Of a stretch of DNA of 64,000 bases, positions 43,471 through 51,958 are shown piece by piece. The notes beneath the pieces are model-generated. The model ran no database searches and was not told where the DNA came from. It saw nothing but the letters and a program-made list of their open reading frames with translations. Both the position numbers and the translations under genes were made by a program. This stretch comes from an uncultured Bacilli bacterium (GTDB lineage Bacteria; Bacillota_I; Bacilli_A; RF39; UBA660). The stretch covers positions 62,001-126,000 of the forward strand of contig CAKOLI010000001.1 in the NCBI GenBank assembly GCA_934096265.1. The letters run 5' to 3'. How positions within the stretch are numbered: the stretch's first letter is position 1; each line of letters opens with the position of its first letter.

Positions 43471-43743
43471 ATGTATAATAAAAATGATATTATAACCCTA
43501 GAAGATAACAAGAAATACCTAGTAGTAGAAAACATAAACATAGATAATAACAACTATCTCTTACTAACAGATTATGAAGATGATAAATCTGATATTGCTA
43601 TAGTAAAAGTAATAAACACTACCGATAATACTTACCTAGATAATATAGATGATGAAGAAGAATATACTAAAGTACTAAACAAGATGACATTAATGTATAA
43701 AGATGAAATCAACTTACTTCTAAATAACATTAACAAGGACTAA
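43471..43743 (+). CDS. DUF1292-like small acidic protein
   Basis: A 90-residue acidic protein with a beta-strand pattern NDIITLEDNKKYLVVENINI and YLLLTDYEDDKSDIAIVKVI, resembling DUF1292 (YrzB-type) proteins, followed by a helical acidic tail. Function unknown. AAAGGAGG is an excellent ribosome binding site. One base separates it from rsmE. Confidence 0.6.
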   Translation: MYNKNDIITLEDNKKYLVVENINIDNNNYLLLTDYEDDKSDIAIVKVINTTDNTYLDNIDDEEEYTKVLNKMTLMYKDEINLLLNNINKD

Positions 43744-43744
43744 T

Positions 43745-44452
43745 ATGCAACGTTATTTTGCTAAAGATATAATTGATAACATCGTACAATTAGATACAAA
43801 AGATATTCATCATATTAAAAATGTTATGCGTATGAAACCAAATTCTATTGTAGAAGTAGTACACAATAACAACTTATATAACGCATATATTACTAGTAAT
43901 TACCAAGTAAAAATAACATCCACTATAGATAATTACCAAAAGACTAATAAAGAAATAATCTTATCCCCAGCACTAATAAAAGAACAAAAACAAGATTTAA
44001 TCTTTCAAAAAGCAACAGAAATAGGTGTATCTAAAATAATTCCTCTATCATTAGAAAGATGTGTAGTAAAAATAGATAAATCTAAAGAACTAAAGAAAAA
44101 AGAAAGATGGAATACCATCTGTAAAGAAGCAAGTGAACAATCCAAAAGGCTAAATATCCCAACAATAGAAAATATTAGCACATTAGAAGAACTATGTAAC
44201 ACTAAAGCGGACCTAAAAATAATCTTAAATACCAAAGAGGATACTAAAACATTAAAAAATGTTTTGAATAATAATCCAAATTGTGATAAAATTATAGTAG
44301 TAATTGGCCCTGAAGGAGGCCTAACTGATAAAGAAGTTAAATACTTAGAAGAAAATGGATACATATCTGTAACCCTAGGTAATAATATCCTTCGTGCAGA
44401 AACCGCATGTATCAGTGTTCTTAGTATGATTAATTACCATTTTATGAGGTGA
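43745..44452 (+). CDS. rsmE: 16S rRNA (uracil-1498 N3)-methyltransferase
   Basis: A 235-residue RsmE that methylates U1498 in the 30S subunit. The PUA-like N-terminus carries DIHHIKNVMRMKPNSIVEVV. The knotted SPOUT domain shows KATEIGVSKIIPLSLERCV, RWNTICKEASEQSKRLNIP, the SAM-binding VVIGPEGGLTDKEVKYLEENG and GNNILRAETACISVLSMI. Length is normal. Often next to dnaJ/prmA, which fits this position. Confidence 0.95.
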   Translation: MQRYFAKDIIDNIVQLDTKDIHHIKNVMRMKPNSIVEVVHNNNLYNAYITSNYQVKITSTIDNYQKTNKEIILSPALIKEQKQDLIFQKATEIGVSKIIPLSLERCVVKIDKSKELKKKERWNTICKEASEQSKRLNIPTIENISTLEELCNTKADLKIILNTKEDTKTLKNVLNNNPNCDKIIVVIGPEGGLTDKEVKYLEENGYISVTLGNNILRAETACISVLSMINYHFMR

Positions 44453-44456
44453 GATA

Positions 44457-45140
44457 ATGGAAGTAATAAACAAACTTAGTAATATAGAACTTGTATTACT
44501 AATAATCAATTTAATATTAATAATAAGCTTTATAATATCTATAACAACACTTACATCTAAAAATAAAAAACTAAGAAAAATAATAAATAAACTAAACCAT
44601 GAAGAAAAAATTAACATAATTAAAACAAGTGATATCGATTTTAACAAAATAAAACTAGAAAAAAGTAACATAAAAGAAGTATTACAAAAAGAAACTGTAG
44701 ATAACACACCTGACTTAAACAATACCTTTTATTCTAAAAATATCCTAAATGAAATGGGTACCAAAAATCAAACATCCCCATTATCATTAGGCAAAGGCAG
44801 TGATGTAATACCACTTGGAGAAACCCAAAAATTATCTCCTATAGATATAGAAAAAATAGAAACCTATAACAACAAAGAATTAAATAAAGAACTAAAAAAA
44901 GAAAACATCACTCCATTAGATGACTTAATGGTACGAGAAGCTATAGGCACTGATAATGAAGATAGCCCAATAGAATTTACTTCCTTTGAATCATCACAAG
45001 AAGAAGATGCTATAATAAGCTATGATGAACTAATTAAAAATACTCATCTAGCAGAAACAAGAGAAAAAAGATACAACGTTGATGTAGAAGACGATAACGA
45101 ATTTTTAAAAGAACTAAAAACATTTAGAAATAATATGTAA
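44457..45140 (+). CDS. membrane-anchored acidic protein, unknown function
   Basis: A 227-residue protein with one N-terminal membrane helix (LVLLIINLILIISFIISITTL, about residues 12-33) and a 190-residue cytoplasmic, acidic, probably disordered part, with a short end segment EDDNEFLKELKTFRNNM. No family recognised. This layout recalls adaptor proteins of the cell envelope. It sits between rsmE and mtaB, four bases after rsmE, and a hairpin follows. Confidence 0.6.
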   Translation: MEVINKLSNIELVLLIINLILIISFIISITTLTSKNKKLRKIINKLNHEEKINIIKTSDIDFNKIKLEKSNIKEVLQKETVDNTPDLNNTFYSKNILNEMGTKNQTSPLSLGKGSDVIPLGETQKLSPIDIEKIETYNNKELNKELKKENITPLDDLMVREAIGTDNEDSPIEFTSFESSQEEDAIISYDELIKNTHLAETREKRYNVDVEDDNEFLKELKTFRNNM

Positions 45141-45143
45141 TAA

Positions 45144-45163
45144 AGCACCTATCATTAGGTGCT
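45144..45163 (+). terminator. hairpin before mtaB
   Basis: AGCACCTA / TAGGTGCT with a TCAT loop and a weak following tract (ATTTAG). It may be only a partial terminator since mtaB starts 20 bases later. Confidence 0.45.
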
Positions 45164-45182
45164 ATTTAGATAGGGGATAATT

Positions 45183-46457
45183 ATGAAAGTAGGAATATGC
45201 AGCTTAGGATGCAAAGTAAATATATATGAAAGTGAATATATAACTAATATATTAAAAGATAATGGTTATGAAATAGTACCATTCTCTTCATATGCAGATA
45301 TCTATATAATTAACACATGTACCGTTACTAACACATCAGATAGCAAATCAGAAAAAATGATAAATAGAGCAAGAAAGCAAAACAAAGATGCTATCGTAAT
45401 TGCAATGGGATGCCATAGTCAAATAAAAGGAAATATAGACTCTGCAGACATCACAATAGGTAACAAAGATAAAAGCAAAATAATAGAACTAATAGAAGAA
45501 TATATCAAAAACAAACAAAAAATAACAAGAATATACAACCTAGAAAACGTTCCATTTGAGGATATGACTATAACCAAATTTAACAGCCATACAAGAGCAT
45601 TTGTCAAAATAGAAGATGGATGTGATGCCTACTGTTCTTACTGCATCATACCATACGCAAGAGGCTGTATAAGAAGCAAAGATAAAAATAAAGTCATAGA
45701 AGAAATAACTTCACTAGTTAAATCAGGATATAAAGAAATAGTCTTAACAGGTATTCATACTGGTAAATATGGCAAAAATACAAACTATAACTTAGAAAAC
45801 CTATTAAACGATATAATAAAAATACCTAATTTATACAGAATAAGAATATCCTCTATTGAAATAAACGAAATAACCGATGGCATCATAAAACTAATAAAAG
45901 AAAATAGCAAAATAGCAAAACATCTGCATATCCCTATCCAATCAGGAAGCAACAAAATACTAAAACTAATGAACCGTAAATATAATATAGAATACTTTAA
46001 ACAAAGAATAGACCTAATTAGATCTTCTATTAAAGATATATCTATAACAACAGACCTAATCGTAGGATTTCCTAATGAAAACGAAGAAGACTTCGAAGAA
46101 ACCCTAAATACACTAAAACAAATTAAATTTACCAAAATACATACATTTCCATATTCTAACAGAAAAAATACACCTGCAAGCACCATGCCAAATCAAGTAG
46201 ACAGTAAAACAAAAAAAGAAAGAACTAAAAAAGTTATAGCTTTATCTGATGAATTAGAAAACTCCTTCTATACTAAAAACCTAAATAAAGAATATGAAGT
46301 CTTAATAGAACAAAATAAATCTAACAAAAGTTATGGTTATACTACTAACTATATTCCTATTGTTATTGAAGAAAATATTCCAAGTAATAAAATAGTATTA
46401 GTAAAATTAACTAAAATTGATAATAAAAAAGTAATTAGTACAATACAATTAATATAG
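45183..46457 (+). CDS. mtaB: tRNA ms2t6A37 methylthiotransferase
   Basis: A 424-residue radical-SAM enzyme that adds a methylthio group to t6A37 in tRNAs reading ANN codons. The N-terminal methylthiotransferase domain has the cluster cysteines in SLGCKVNIYES, INTCTVTN and GCHSQ. The radical-SAM motif is DGCDAYCSYCIIPYARG near residue 145. A TRAM-like end (KEYEVLIEQNKSN) follows. GGGG lies ahead of the ATG. Followed eight bases later by murI. Confidence 0.94.
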   Translation: MKVGICSLGCKVNIYESEYITNILKDNGYEIVPFSSYADIYIINTCTVTNTSDSKSEKMINRARKQNKDAIVIAMGCHSQIKGNIDSADITIGNKDKSKIIELIEEYIKNKQKITRIYNLENVPFEDMTITKFNSHTRAFVKIEDGCDAYCSYCIIPYARGCIRSKDKNKVIEEITSLVKSGYKEIVLTGIHTGKYGKNTNYNLENLLNDIIKIPNLYRIRISSIEINEITDGIIKLIKENSKIAKHLHIPIQSGSNKILKLMNRKYNIEYFKQRIDLIRSSIKDISITTDLIVGFPNENEEDFEETLNTLKQIKFTKIHTFPYSNRKNTPASTMPNQVDSKTKKERTKKVIALSDELENSFYTKNLNKEYEVLIEQNKSNKSYGYTTNYIPIVIEENIPSNKIVLVKLTKIDNKKVISTIQLI

Positions 46458-46465
46458 GTGATTAT

Positions 46466-47191
46466 ATGAAAATAGGTATATTTGACTCTGGCTCAGGAGG
46501 TCTAACTATCCTAAAAAAATTAATAGAAAACAACAAGTATCATGACTATATCTATGTAGGTGATACTAAAAACTTTCCATACGGAGAAAAAACAACAGAA
46601 GAATTAAAAACATATGCAGATAAAATAATAAACTTCTTTATAGAACAAAGATGTAAAACAATCATAATAGCATGTGGAACTTTATCTATAAGCATATATC
46701 CATATCTAAAAGAAAAATACAAAAACTTAAACATAATAGATGTAATAACTCCTATGCTAGAATACATAAAAGAAAATAACTATCAAAACATAGGCATAGT
46801 AGGTACTAACACTATGATAAATAACTTAAAAAATATAAATCTAAATAACCTAAACATAATACCTAATAGTTCTAAAACTCTAGCTACATTAATAGAAGAA
46901 GATAACCAAAGTAAAATAAAAAGCACTATAAAAACTCTAATCAATCCATATCTAAATAAAGACCTAGACTTATTTATCTTAGGATGTACTCACTATCCAT
47001 TAGCAATTAACTACTTCAAAGAATATTTAAATACTAAAATACTAGATCTAAGTACACTAATACCTAAGTATATAGATAATGGAAGTATCCTAAAAATAAC
47101 TATCTACTTTACATCTATTCATAATAAAGATATTAAAAACGTTCTTAAAACAATTAACTCTAAATATACAGTAAGTAAACTAAATATATAA
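46466..47191 (+). CDS. murI: glutamate racemase
   Basis: A 241-residue Asp/Glu racemase that makes D-glutamate for peptidoglycan. Seen: KIGIFDSGSGGLTILKKL at the start, YVGDTKNFPYGEKT, the first catalytic Cys in IIIACGTLSIS near residue 70 and the second in LGCTHYPL near 172. The first motif normally reads ACNT; here Asn is Gly. It is also shorter than the usual 260-270 residues, with a degenerate end. Both cysteines remain, so activity is likely but the changes are notable. Confidence 0.88.
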   Translation: MKIGIFDSGSGGLTILKKLIENNKYHDYIYVGDTKNFPYGEKTTEELKTYADKIINFFIEQRCKTIIIACGTLSISIYPYLKEKYKNLNIIDVITPMLEYIKENNYQNIGIVGTNTMINNLKNINLNNLNIIPNSSKTLATLIEEDNQSKIKSTIKTLINPYLNKDLDLFILGCTHYPLAINYFKEYLNTKILDLSTLIPKYIDNGSILKITIYFTSIHNKDIKNVLKTINSKYTVSKLNI

Positions 47192-47209
47192 ATATTTTAT
47201 TAAAAATAC

Positions 47210-47238
47210 TTGCATATAAATAAAATTTATGCTATGAT
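47210..47238 (+). promoter_or_regulatory. promoter of the second leader/lectin copy
   Basis: TTGCAT (47210-47215), 17 bases, TATGAT (47233-47238) preceded by TGC (extended -10). Confidence 0.6.
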
Positions 47239-47310
47239 TAATTCATAAAATATGTAAATTAAAAAATACCAAAAAATTCACAAATTTATAATAAAAATTA
47301 ATAAGATTTT

Positions 47311-47430
47311 AGGAGTTGATAGTGATGAGTAGAGTTAACCAAAAATGTCCTAAAACCCTTATTTTACTAGGGGGGGGGGCAATTACAAAACCTTATAAAT
47401 AAAGGGTTTAAGCCTCATTTTAACTATCAA
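47311..47430 (+). promoter_or_regulatory. structured leader element, copy 2 (G10 tract)
   Basis: Nearly identical to 21171-21290, again with exactly ten G (47370-47379) and the same three helices. Here it is preceded by its own promoter, showing that it is a transcribed leader and not just the end of an upstream operon. Confidence 0.6.
47325..47402 (+). CDS. 25-residue leader peptide with G10 tract, copy 2
   Basis: Same peptide as copy 1 except Asn to Lys near the end (AITKPYK). Two further base differences are silent (AAT to AAC, AAG to AAA). AGGAG is at 47311-47315, nine bases ahead of the ATG. Confidence 0.5.
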   Translation: MSRVNQKCPKTLILLGGGAITKPYK

Positions 47431-47450
47431 AAAATATATAAAAAATATAT

Positions 47451-47504
47451 AAATCTATATTAGGGATATAGCAATTTTGCTATATTCTTTGATATAGATT
47501 TTTT
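47451..47504 (+). terminator. terminator/attenuator in front of the truncated lectin-gene copy
   Basis: Outer stem AAATCTATAT / ATATAGATTT and inner ATATAGCA / TGCTATAT, then six T. Both arms of the inner stem differ from copy 1 yet still pair. Confidence 0.65.
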
Positions 47505-47535
47505 ATGTTTATTAAAAGAAGGAGAGTATCATAAT

Positions 47536-47793
47536 ATGGATAATAATAAAAGAGTATACTTAATAATAGGAGTAATAACTATCACTATGCTAATAATGGG
47601 AGTAACCACTGCGTGGTTTACTTGGAATAGTAGCATTAATACAGATGTAACATTTAATGTAGAAGGGTTAGATATTACTTATACAGGAGATGAAAATGTT
47701 CTAAATAAAAAGCTATATCCTACAGCATCTATGACTAATACAGATAATGTAATACATAAATTTAGTTTAGTAACTACATCTAATCTAGTTTAG
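47536..47793 (+). pseudogene. truncated SipW-signal surface protein gene
   Basis: 85 residues that start like the gene at 21391 (DNNKRVYLIIGVITITMLI, TTAWFTW, then DVTFNVEGLDI) and stop after SLVTTSNLV. Another frame continues for about 48 codons to about 47938 (VQITTNINQLDLLCFKGKI), so a frameshift plus loss of the whole lectin domain is the likely history. AAGGAG and the full leader remain, so a short secreted peptide could still be made. Confidence 0.75.
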
Positions 47794-48074
47794 TACAAAT
47801 AACAACTAATATTAATCAACTTGATTTACTTTGCTTTAAAGGAAAAATAAAAAATAAGTTATTTAATTTAAATCTAACTGGAAAAGAAAATATTGATTAT
47901 AATCTAAATGTTATAATATCAATTAATATATAATATAAGTAGTGTCCTCGGTTTGGTATTGTAACGGCAAGTAATTTTTTTAAGTATTTTTAATTAAAGG
48001 TTATGAAATTAGTAAAGATATGTTTAGTTGCATATCTTTTTCGCTATGCATATTAAGAAAGAGAGAAATGGTAA
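47794..48074. other. junction between the truncated lectin gene and the relaxase remnant
   Basis: After the out-of-frame tail to 47938 comes a less AT-rich patch (GTGTCCTCGGTTTGGTATTG then TAACGGCAAG, about 47942-47971) that may be a remnant of a plasmid transfer origin, and a hairpin AAAGATATG / CATATCTTT (48014-48022, 48031-48039) with T run, a probable terminator. Confidence 0.35.
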
Positions 48075-49360
48075 ATGAATTTAAATTATGCAATATTTAG
48101 AAGTCAACCAATCATGACTATAAATAATTTGGCTGGAATAGGTTCTCATAACAAAAGAGAAAAACAGTCATATAAATCTAATCCAGATATTAAAAAAGAA
48201 ATATCTAGTAATAATATGGAATTAGTACCTCTAACATAAAAATATGTTAGAGGTTTTTATAATAAGACAATCGACTATAAAAAAGAATTTGAAGAAAGAA
48301 TGAAAACAGAGAGGGAAGATGGGAAAAGAACATTTAGAGAAATGTTAGATAAAAGCAAAAATGTAGTTGCGGATGAACTTTTATTTACTGCAACTAATAC
48401 TTTCTTTAAAGATATGACAAGAGAAGATATAAAAGTTTGGGCTGATACTTGTATAGACTTTGTCTATAATGATTTAGGTTATACGAAATATCAGATATTA
48501 CATGCAACAATATACTTGGATGAGAAAACTCCACATATTCATTGTGTATTAATCCCAATTGCAAAAAAGTTAGATAAAAGGAGTAATTCTGAAAGATATG
48601 CTATTTCAAAGAAACAATATATTAAAGACAAAAATCATTTATCCGAGTTGCAAGATAAGTATCATAAGAGATTAATTGGTAAAGGATATGATTTAGAAAG
48701 AGGAATTAAAAATTCTGATAATGAAAATATTAATATAAAAGAGTTCAAAAAGATAACTAGAAAATTAAATAATGAACTAAATGTTAAAAATGAAAGATTA
48801 AATAAATCGCTCGAGGCTTTTAATGAGAAAATGAAAACACTTGTTAAATAAAGAGTATGTAAAAATAAAGAAAGATACTTTTGATAGTATGAACAATGTT
48901 ATCAAAGAGTCTAAAAAAGTTATGGATATGCAACCTAAGTTAAATTATAGTTATAAAGAAATAGATTATTGCTCTTATAGTTATAGAAGTATAGAAAGAC
49001 AGAAAAATAATTTAGAAAATGAGATAGAATATTTGCAGTATAAGAATGAAAAGTTGGAAAATGAAAATAGAACTTTAAAAAACAAAAAAAAGCTATTTTA
49101 AAGGCAATAAAAACGTTTTTTAGACAGATACTATTATATTTGGTAATGATAAGGCAAAAGAAGCAACTACTAACGAAATAATAGCACATTATGATAATAA
49201 AAACTTTACTAGAAAAGATGTAGTTAATATATCATTAGATACTACAAAGGAAGATGAGTTATTTAATTATGTTGGAGTTGAAAAAGAATATGTTCGAATG
49301 AAACATTCGGAATTAGATTATGATAGTAAGGGAAAAGATGATTTTGAATTAAGTAGATAA
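48075..49360 (+). pseudogene. MobV-type plasmid mobilisation relaxase, decayed
   Basis: The frame from ATG 48075 reads NYAIFRSQPIMTINNLAGIG, SHNKREKQ and ELVPLT, then TAA (48237-48239), then KYVRGFYNK and the relaxase core with HATIYLDEKTPHIHCVLIP (the His motif) and FDKR-like LDKRSN. A one-base shift near 48848 moves the coiled coil to another frame, another in an A tract near 49083 and one more near 49135 are needed to reach the end FELSR at 49360. At least one nonsense and three frameshift changes mark it as dead. It shows that the island or its left end came in with a mobilisable plasmid. Confidence 0.85.
48228..48258 (+). terminator. terminator-like hairpin inside the relaxase remnant
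   Basis: Perfect 11-base stem CCTCTAACATA / TATGTTAGAGG with an A4 loop and T5. The nonsense codon TAA falls in the hairpin, so the mutation or insertion completed the palindrome. Confidence 0.6.
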
Positions 49361-49395
49361 ATGTTAAAATAGTCAACATTTATTTAAAAAATCTA

Positions 49396-49423
49396 TTGAC
49401 AAATATTAAAAGTATGCTAAAAT
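49396..49423 (+). promoter_or_regulatory. promoter of the RelA-aminosugar module
   Basis: TTGACA (49396-49401), 16 bases, TAAAAT (49418-49423) preceded by TGC. The same design (TTGACA, 16 bases, TGC-TATAAT) stands before the first ValRS gene. Confidence 0.7.
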
Positions 49424-49453
49424 ATAATTTAATTAATTTGAGGAGGAGACCGC

Positions 49454-49600
49454 ATGAAAAAAGATTCTGTAATGGAATTATTAGATTTAATCAAAAAAAT
49501 CAGTGCTAGGAATAAATATTATACTAACATTATTTACTCATGTTCTCTTTTAGACATAATTAGTAATAAGATAATAACGGTGACCAAAATTACATTATAA
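49454..49600 (+). CDS. 48-residue leader ORF upstream of the RelA-like gene
   Basis: The ORF begins MKKDSVMELLDLIKKISARN and ends IITVTKITL. AGGAGG lies seven bases before the ATG and a strong promoter just before that. Its stop codon sits in the loop of a strong terminator hairpin, so translation through the end of the ORF would unfold the 5' arm. No family known; it looks like a regulatory leader peptide. Confidence 0.55.
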   Translation: MKKDSVMELLDLIKKISARNKYYTNIIYSCSLLDIISNKIITVTKITL

Positions 49601-49631
49601 TATAGTGTTTTTTGGCACCGATTATTTTTTT
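49573..49631 (+). terminator. attenuator hairpin before the RelA-like gene
   Basis: AATAACGGTGACCAAAA (49573-49589) pairs with TTTTGGCACCGATTATT (49610-49626), 16 pairs with two single-base bulges, followed by T7. It lies between promoter and gene, and overlaps the leader ORF. Confidence 0.75.
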
Positions 49632-49648
49632 ATTTAGGAGGTGTTTTA

Positions 49649-51088
49649 GTGAATAATATTACGTTACAAGATTTACTAGAAAAATTAAAGGAATACAATC
49701 CAGATGAAATAGAGATTGTAAAAAAAGCTTATAATTATGCTGATAATTTACATTCTGGGCAAATGAGACAAAGTGGCGAACCATATATTAGTCATCCATT
49801 AAATGTTGCATATATTTTGGCAGATATGCATGCAGATAGAGATACAATATGTGCTGGTCTTTTACATGATACATTAGAAGATACTAACATCACAAAAGAG
49901 GATATCGCTCATGATTTTAATCAAAATGTTGCCAATTTAGTTGATGGTGTAACAAAATTATCAAAAATGAATTTTTCTTCTAAACAAGATCAAAATTATG
50001 CAAATACAAGAAAAATAATAACAGGTATAACGGAAGATGTAAGAATAATTATAATTAAATTGGCTGATAGACTTCATAACATGAGAACATTACAATTTAA
50101 ATCGGAATTTAAGCAAAAAGAAAATGCACTTGAAACTATGGAAATATTTGTTCCACTTGCTTATTATATAGGTGCTTATAGAATAAAATCAGAGTTAGAG
50201 GATTTATCATTACAATATCTTAAACCGGATATGTATAAAAAAATAACTGAGAGAAAAATGAGATTGGAAGAATCAAGTGATGAGTGTTTAAAAGAAATGC
50301 TATATAAGATTGAAGCATTGCTAAATGCTAAAAATATACCAAATGAGATAAAGATAAGGACAAAGAATATTTATGGCATATACAAAAGACTAAATGAAGG
50401 TCATAAATTATCTGATATTCATGATTTGTTAGCACTTAAAATAATGGTTGATGAAGTGGCGAATTGCTATTATACATTGGGGATGATTCATAAAGAATAT
50501 CATCCAATAAATGATAAATTCAAAGATTATATCTGTAATCCAAAAACAAACATGTATCAAAGCTTACATACAACTGTATTTGGACCTGATGATAGATTAG
50601 TTCAAACTCAAATAAGAACATTTGATATGGATAAAGTAGCATCATTTGGATTGACAGCATATTGGGATGAACAAAAAGGAAAAGCAAGGGATGTAATGCA
50701 AGAGGATTTGAAACAAAAATTTCAATTCTTTAAATCACTAACTGAAATAAATTCTATGTTTGGTGATAACCAACAATTTGTTAATCAAGTAAAGACTGAA
50801 CTATTTGCTGATAGAGTTTACGTTTATACGACAAAAGGTGACATAATAGAATTACCTAAAGGAGCTACACCAATAGATTTTGCATATAAGATACATACTG
50901 ATATAGGAAATACAATGGTTGGAGTATTTGTAAATGACGAATTTGTGCCAATTGATTATGTGTTGAAAAATAAGGATAGAGTTAGAATTGTTACTGATGA
51001 ATTATCTTTTGGCCCTAGAGAAGATTGGATAGATAAAGCTCAAACGAGCTTAGCTAAAAGAAAAATAAGGGATTTTAATAAAAAGTAA
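49649..51088 (+). CDS. RelA/SpoT-like (p)ppGpp enzyme, short form with HD, synthetase and TGS
   Basis: 479 residues. The hydrolase-type HD domain shows ISHPLNVAYILADMHAD and LLHDTLEDT near residues 46-75. The synthetase domain shows KNIYGIYKRLNEG, YHPINDKFKDYICNPKTNMYQ, SLHTTVFGP and QIRTFDMDKVASFGLTAYW. A TGS domain follows (RVYVYTTKGDIIELPKGATP) and the protein stops about 30 residues later, without the helical, zinc-finger and ACT domains of full-length Rel (about 730 residues). It could make or remove (p)ppGpp without ribosome control. Start GTG with AGGAGGTG. First gene of the island module. Confidence 0.88.
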   Translation: MNNITLQDLLEKLKEYNPDEIEIVKKAYNYADNLHSGQMRQSGEPYISHPLNVAYILADMHADRDTICAGLLHDTLEDTNITKEDIAHDFNQNVANLVDGVTKLSKMNFSSKQDQNYANTRKIITGITEDVRIIIIKLADRLHNMRTLQFKSEFKQKENALETMEIFVPLAYYIGAYRIKSELEDLSLQYLKPDMYKKITERKMRLEESSDECLKEMLYKIEALLNAKNIPNEIKIRTKNIYGIYKRLNEGHKLSDIHDLLALKIMVDEVANCYYTLGMIHKEYHPINDKFKDYICNPKTNMYQSLHTTVFGPDDRLVQTQIRTFDMDKVASFGLTAYWDEQKGKARDVMQEDLKQKFQFFKSLTEINSMFGDNQQFVNQVKTELFADRVYVYTTKGDIIELPKGATPIDFAYKIHTDIGNTMVGVFVNDEFVPIDYVLKNKDRVRIVTDELSFGPREDWIDKAQTSLAKRKIRDFNKK

Positions 51089-51097
51089 GGAGGAAGT

Positions 51098-51958
51098 ATG
51101 AATAATAATATTATAATGGCTATTGCTGAAGAAATTTCTGCATTAATTCCAGATTGTTGTGGAGTTACTTTGGGTGGCTCTAGAATGAATGAATTAGAAG
51201 ATGAAAAATCAGATGTAGAAATGTATTTTTATACACATAAAGGAGCACCTTCAGTAGATAGCATAACAAAAGCGTTATCAAAATTTAATGCACAACATAA
51301 AAGAACTGATACTTTTTTATGGGAAAATGATATGCCATGGGGACCACATTCTTTCTTTGTAATTGACGGTTTATATTTTGAAATTGGATATAGGAACATT
51401 GATAATATTAAAAATAGAATTATTTTTTACGAAGAAGGAAATGTTGCTCCTATTCAAGATTGCCATGACTTAGGATTAGGTTATATGCCTAGTGGATTAG
51501 CAGCGTCAGTAGCTTCTGAAAAAATTTTAATTAAAGAGTCAAGGGAATTGTTAGAATTAAAAGAAGTGGCTATGTCATTTTCAAAAAAATTGTTTTTTGA
51601 TTTAAAAGAAGAATATTTTGAAACAGCAAGATCATTGATAGATGGTAAACTTTTATCAGCGACTGAAAGAGCAGATATTTTCTTATATGAATCAATATCT
51701 GGAAGAATAATTAGATGCTTGATGGTAATGGCTTTTGCAATGGGAAATAAACACTTTCCAGGGGATAAGTGGAATGAGGTGCTATTATTAAGAACCGATT
51801 GGAAAAATAAAGAAGAATTTTTAAATTTGTTAAAAGAACATTTACTATTTAAAGCAACAACAAAAGAAGAATTTATTAATAAAAGAAATATTTTGTATAA
51901 AGCATTTAAATTAATTGAAATGGATACAGCTGAGGTGGATAATGGGGAAATTATATAA
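51098..51958 (+). CDS. nucleotidyltransferase-fold protein
   Basis: A 286-residue protein of the DNA polymerase beta/MNT superfamily. The catalytic signature is LGGSRMNELEDEKSDVEMYF near residues 26-45 (GGSR then D-x-E). The rest contains an alpha-helical C-terminal half. Related proteins transfer nucleotides to antibiotics or to other proteins; here the target is unknown. Nine bases after the RelA-like gene, with AAGGAGG ahead, and overlapping the next gene by 17 bases, so it is firmly part of the module. Confidence 0.72.
   Translation: MNNNIIMAIAEEISALIPDCCGVTLGGSRMNELEDEKSDVEMYFYTHKGAPSVDSITKALSKFNAQHKRTDTFLWENDMPWGPHSFFVIDGLYFEIGYRNIDNIKNRIIFYEEGNVAPIQDCHDLGLGYMPSGLAASVASEKILIKESRELLELKEVAMSFSKKLFFDLKEEYFETARSLIDGKLLSATERADIFLYESISGRIIRCLMVMAFAMGNKHFPGDKWNEVLLLRTDWKNKEEFLNLLKEHLLFKATTKEEFINKRNILYKAFKLIEMDTAEVDNGEII

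Noticed and set aside
21171..47430. CRISPR array or IS ends as explanation of the repeated leader
   Set aside because: Only two copies 26 kb apart, no regular spacers, no terminal inverted repeats, and each copy precedes a homologous gene.
48935..49189. 84-residue Phe/Tyr-rich minus-strand frame
   Set aside because: Antisense of the relaxase coiled-coil remnant.
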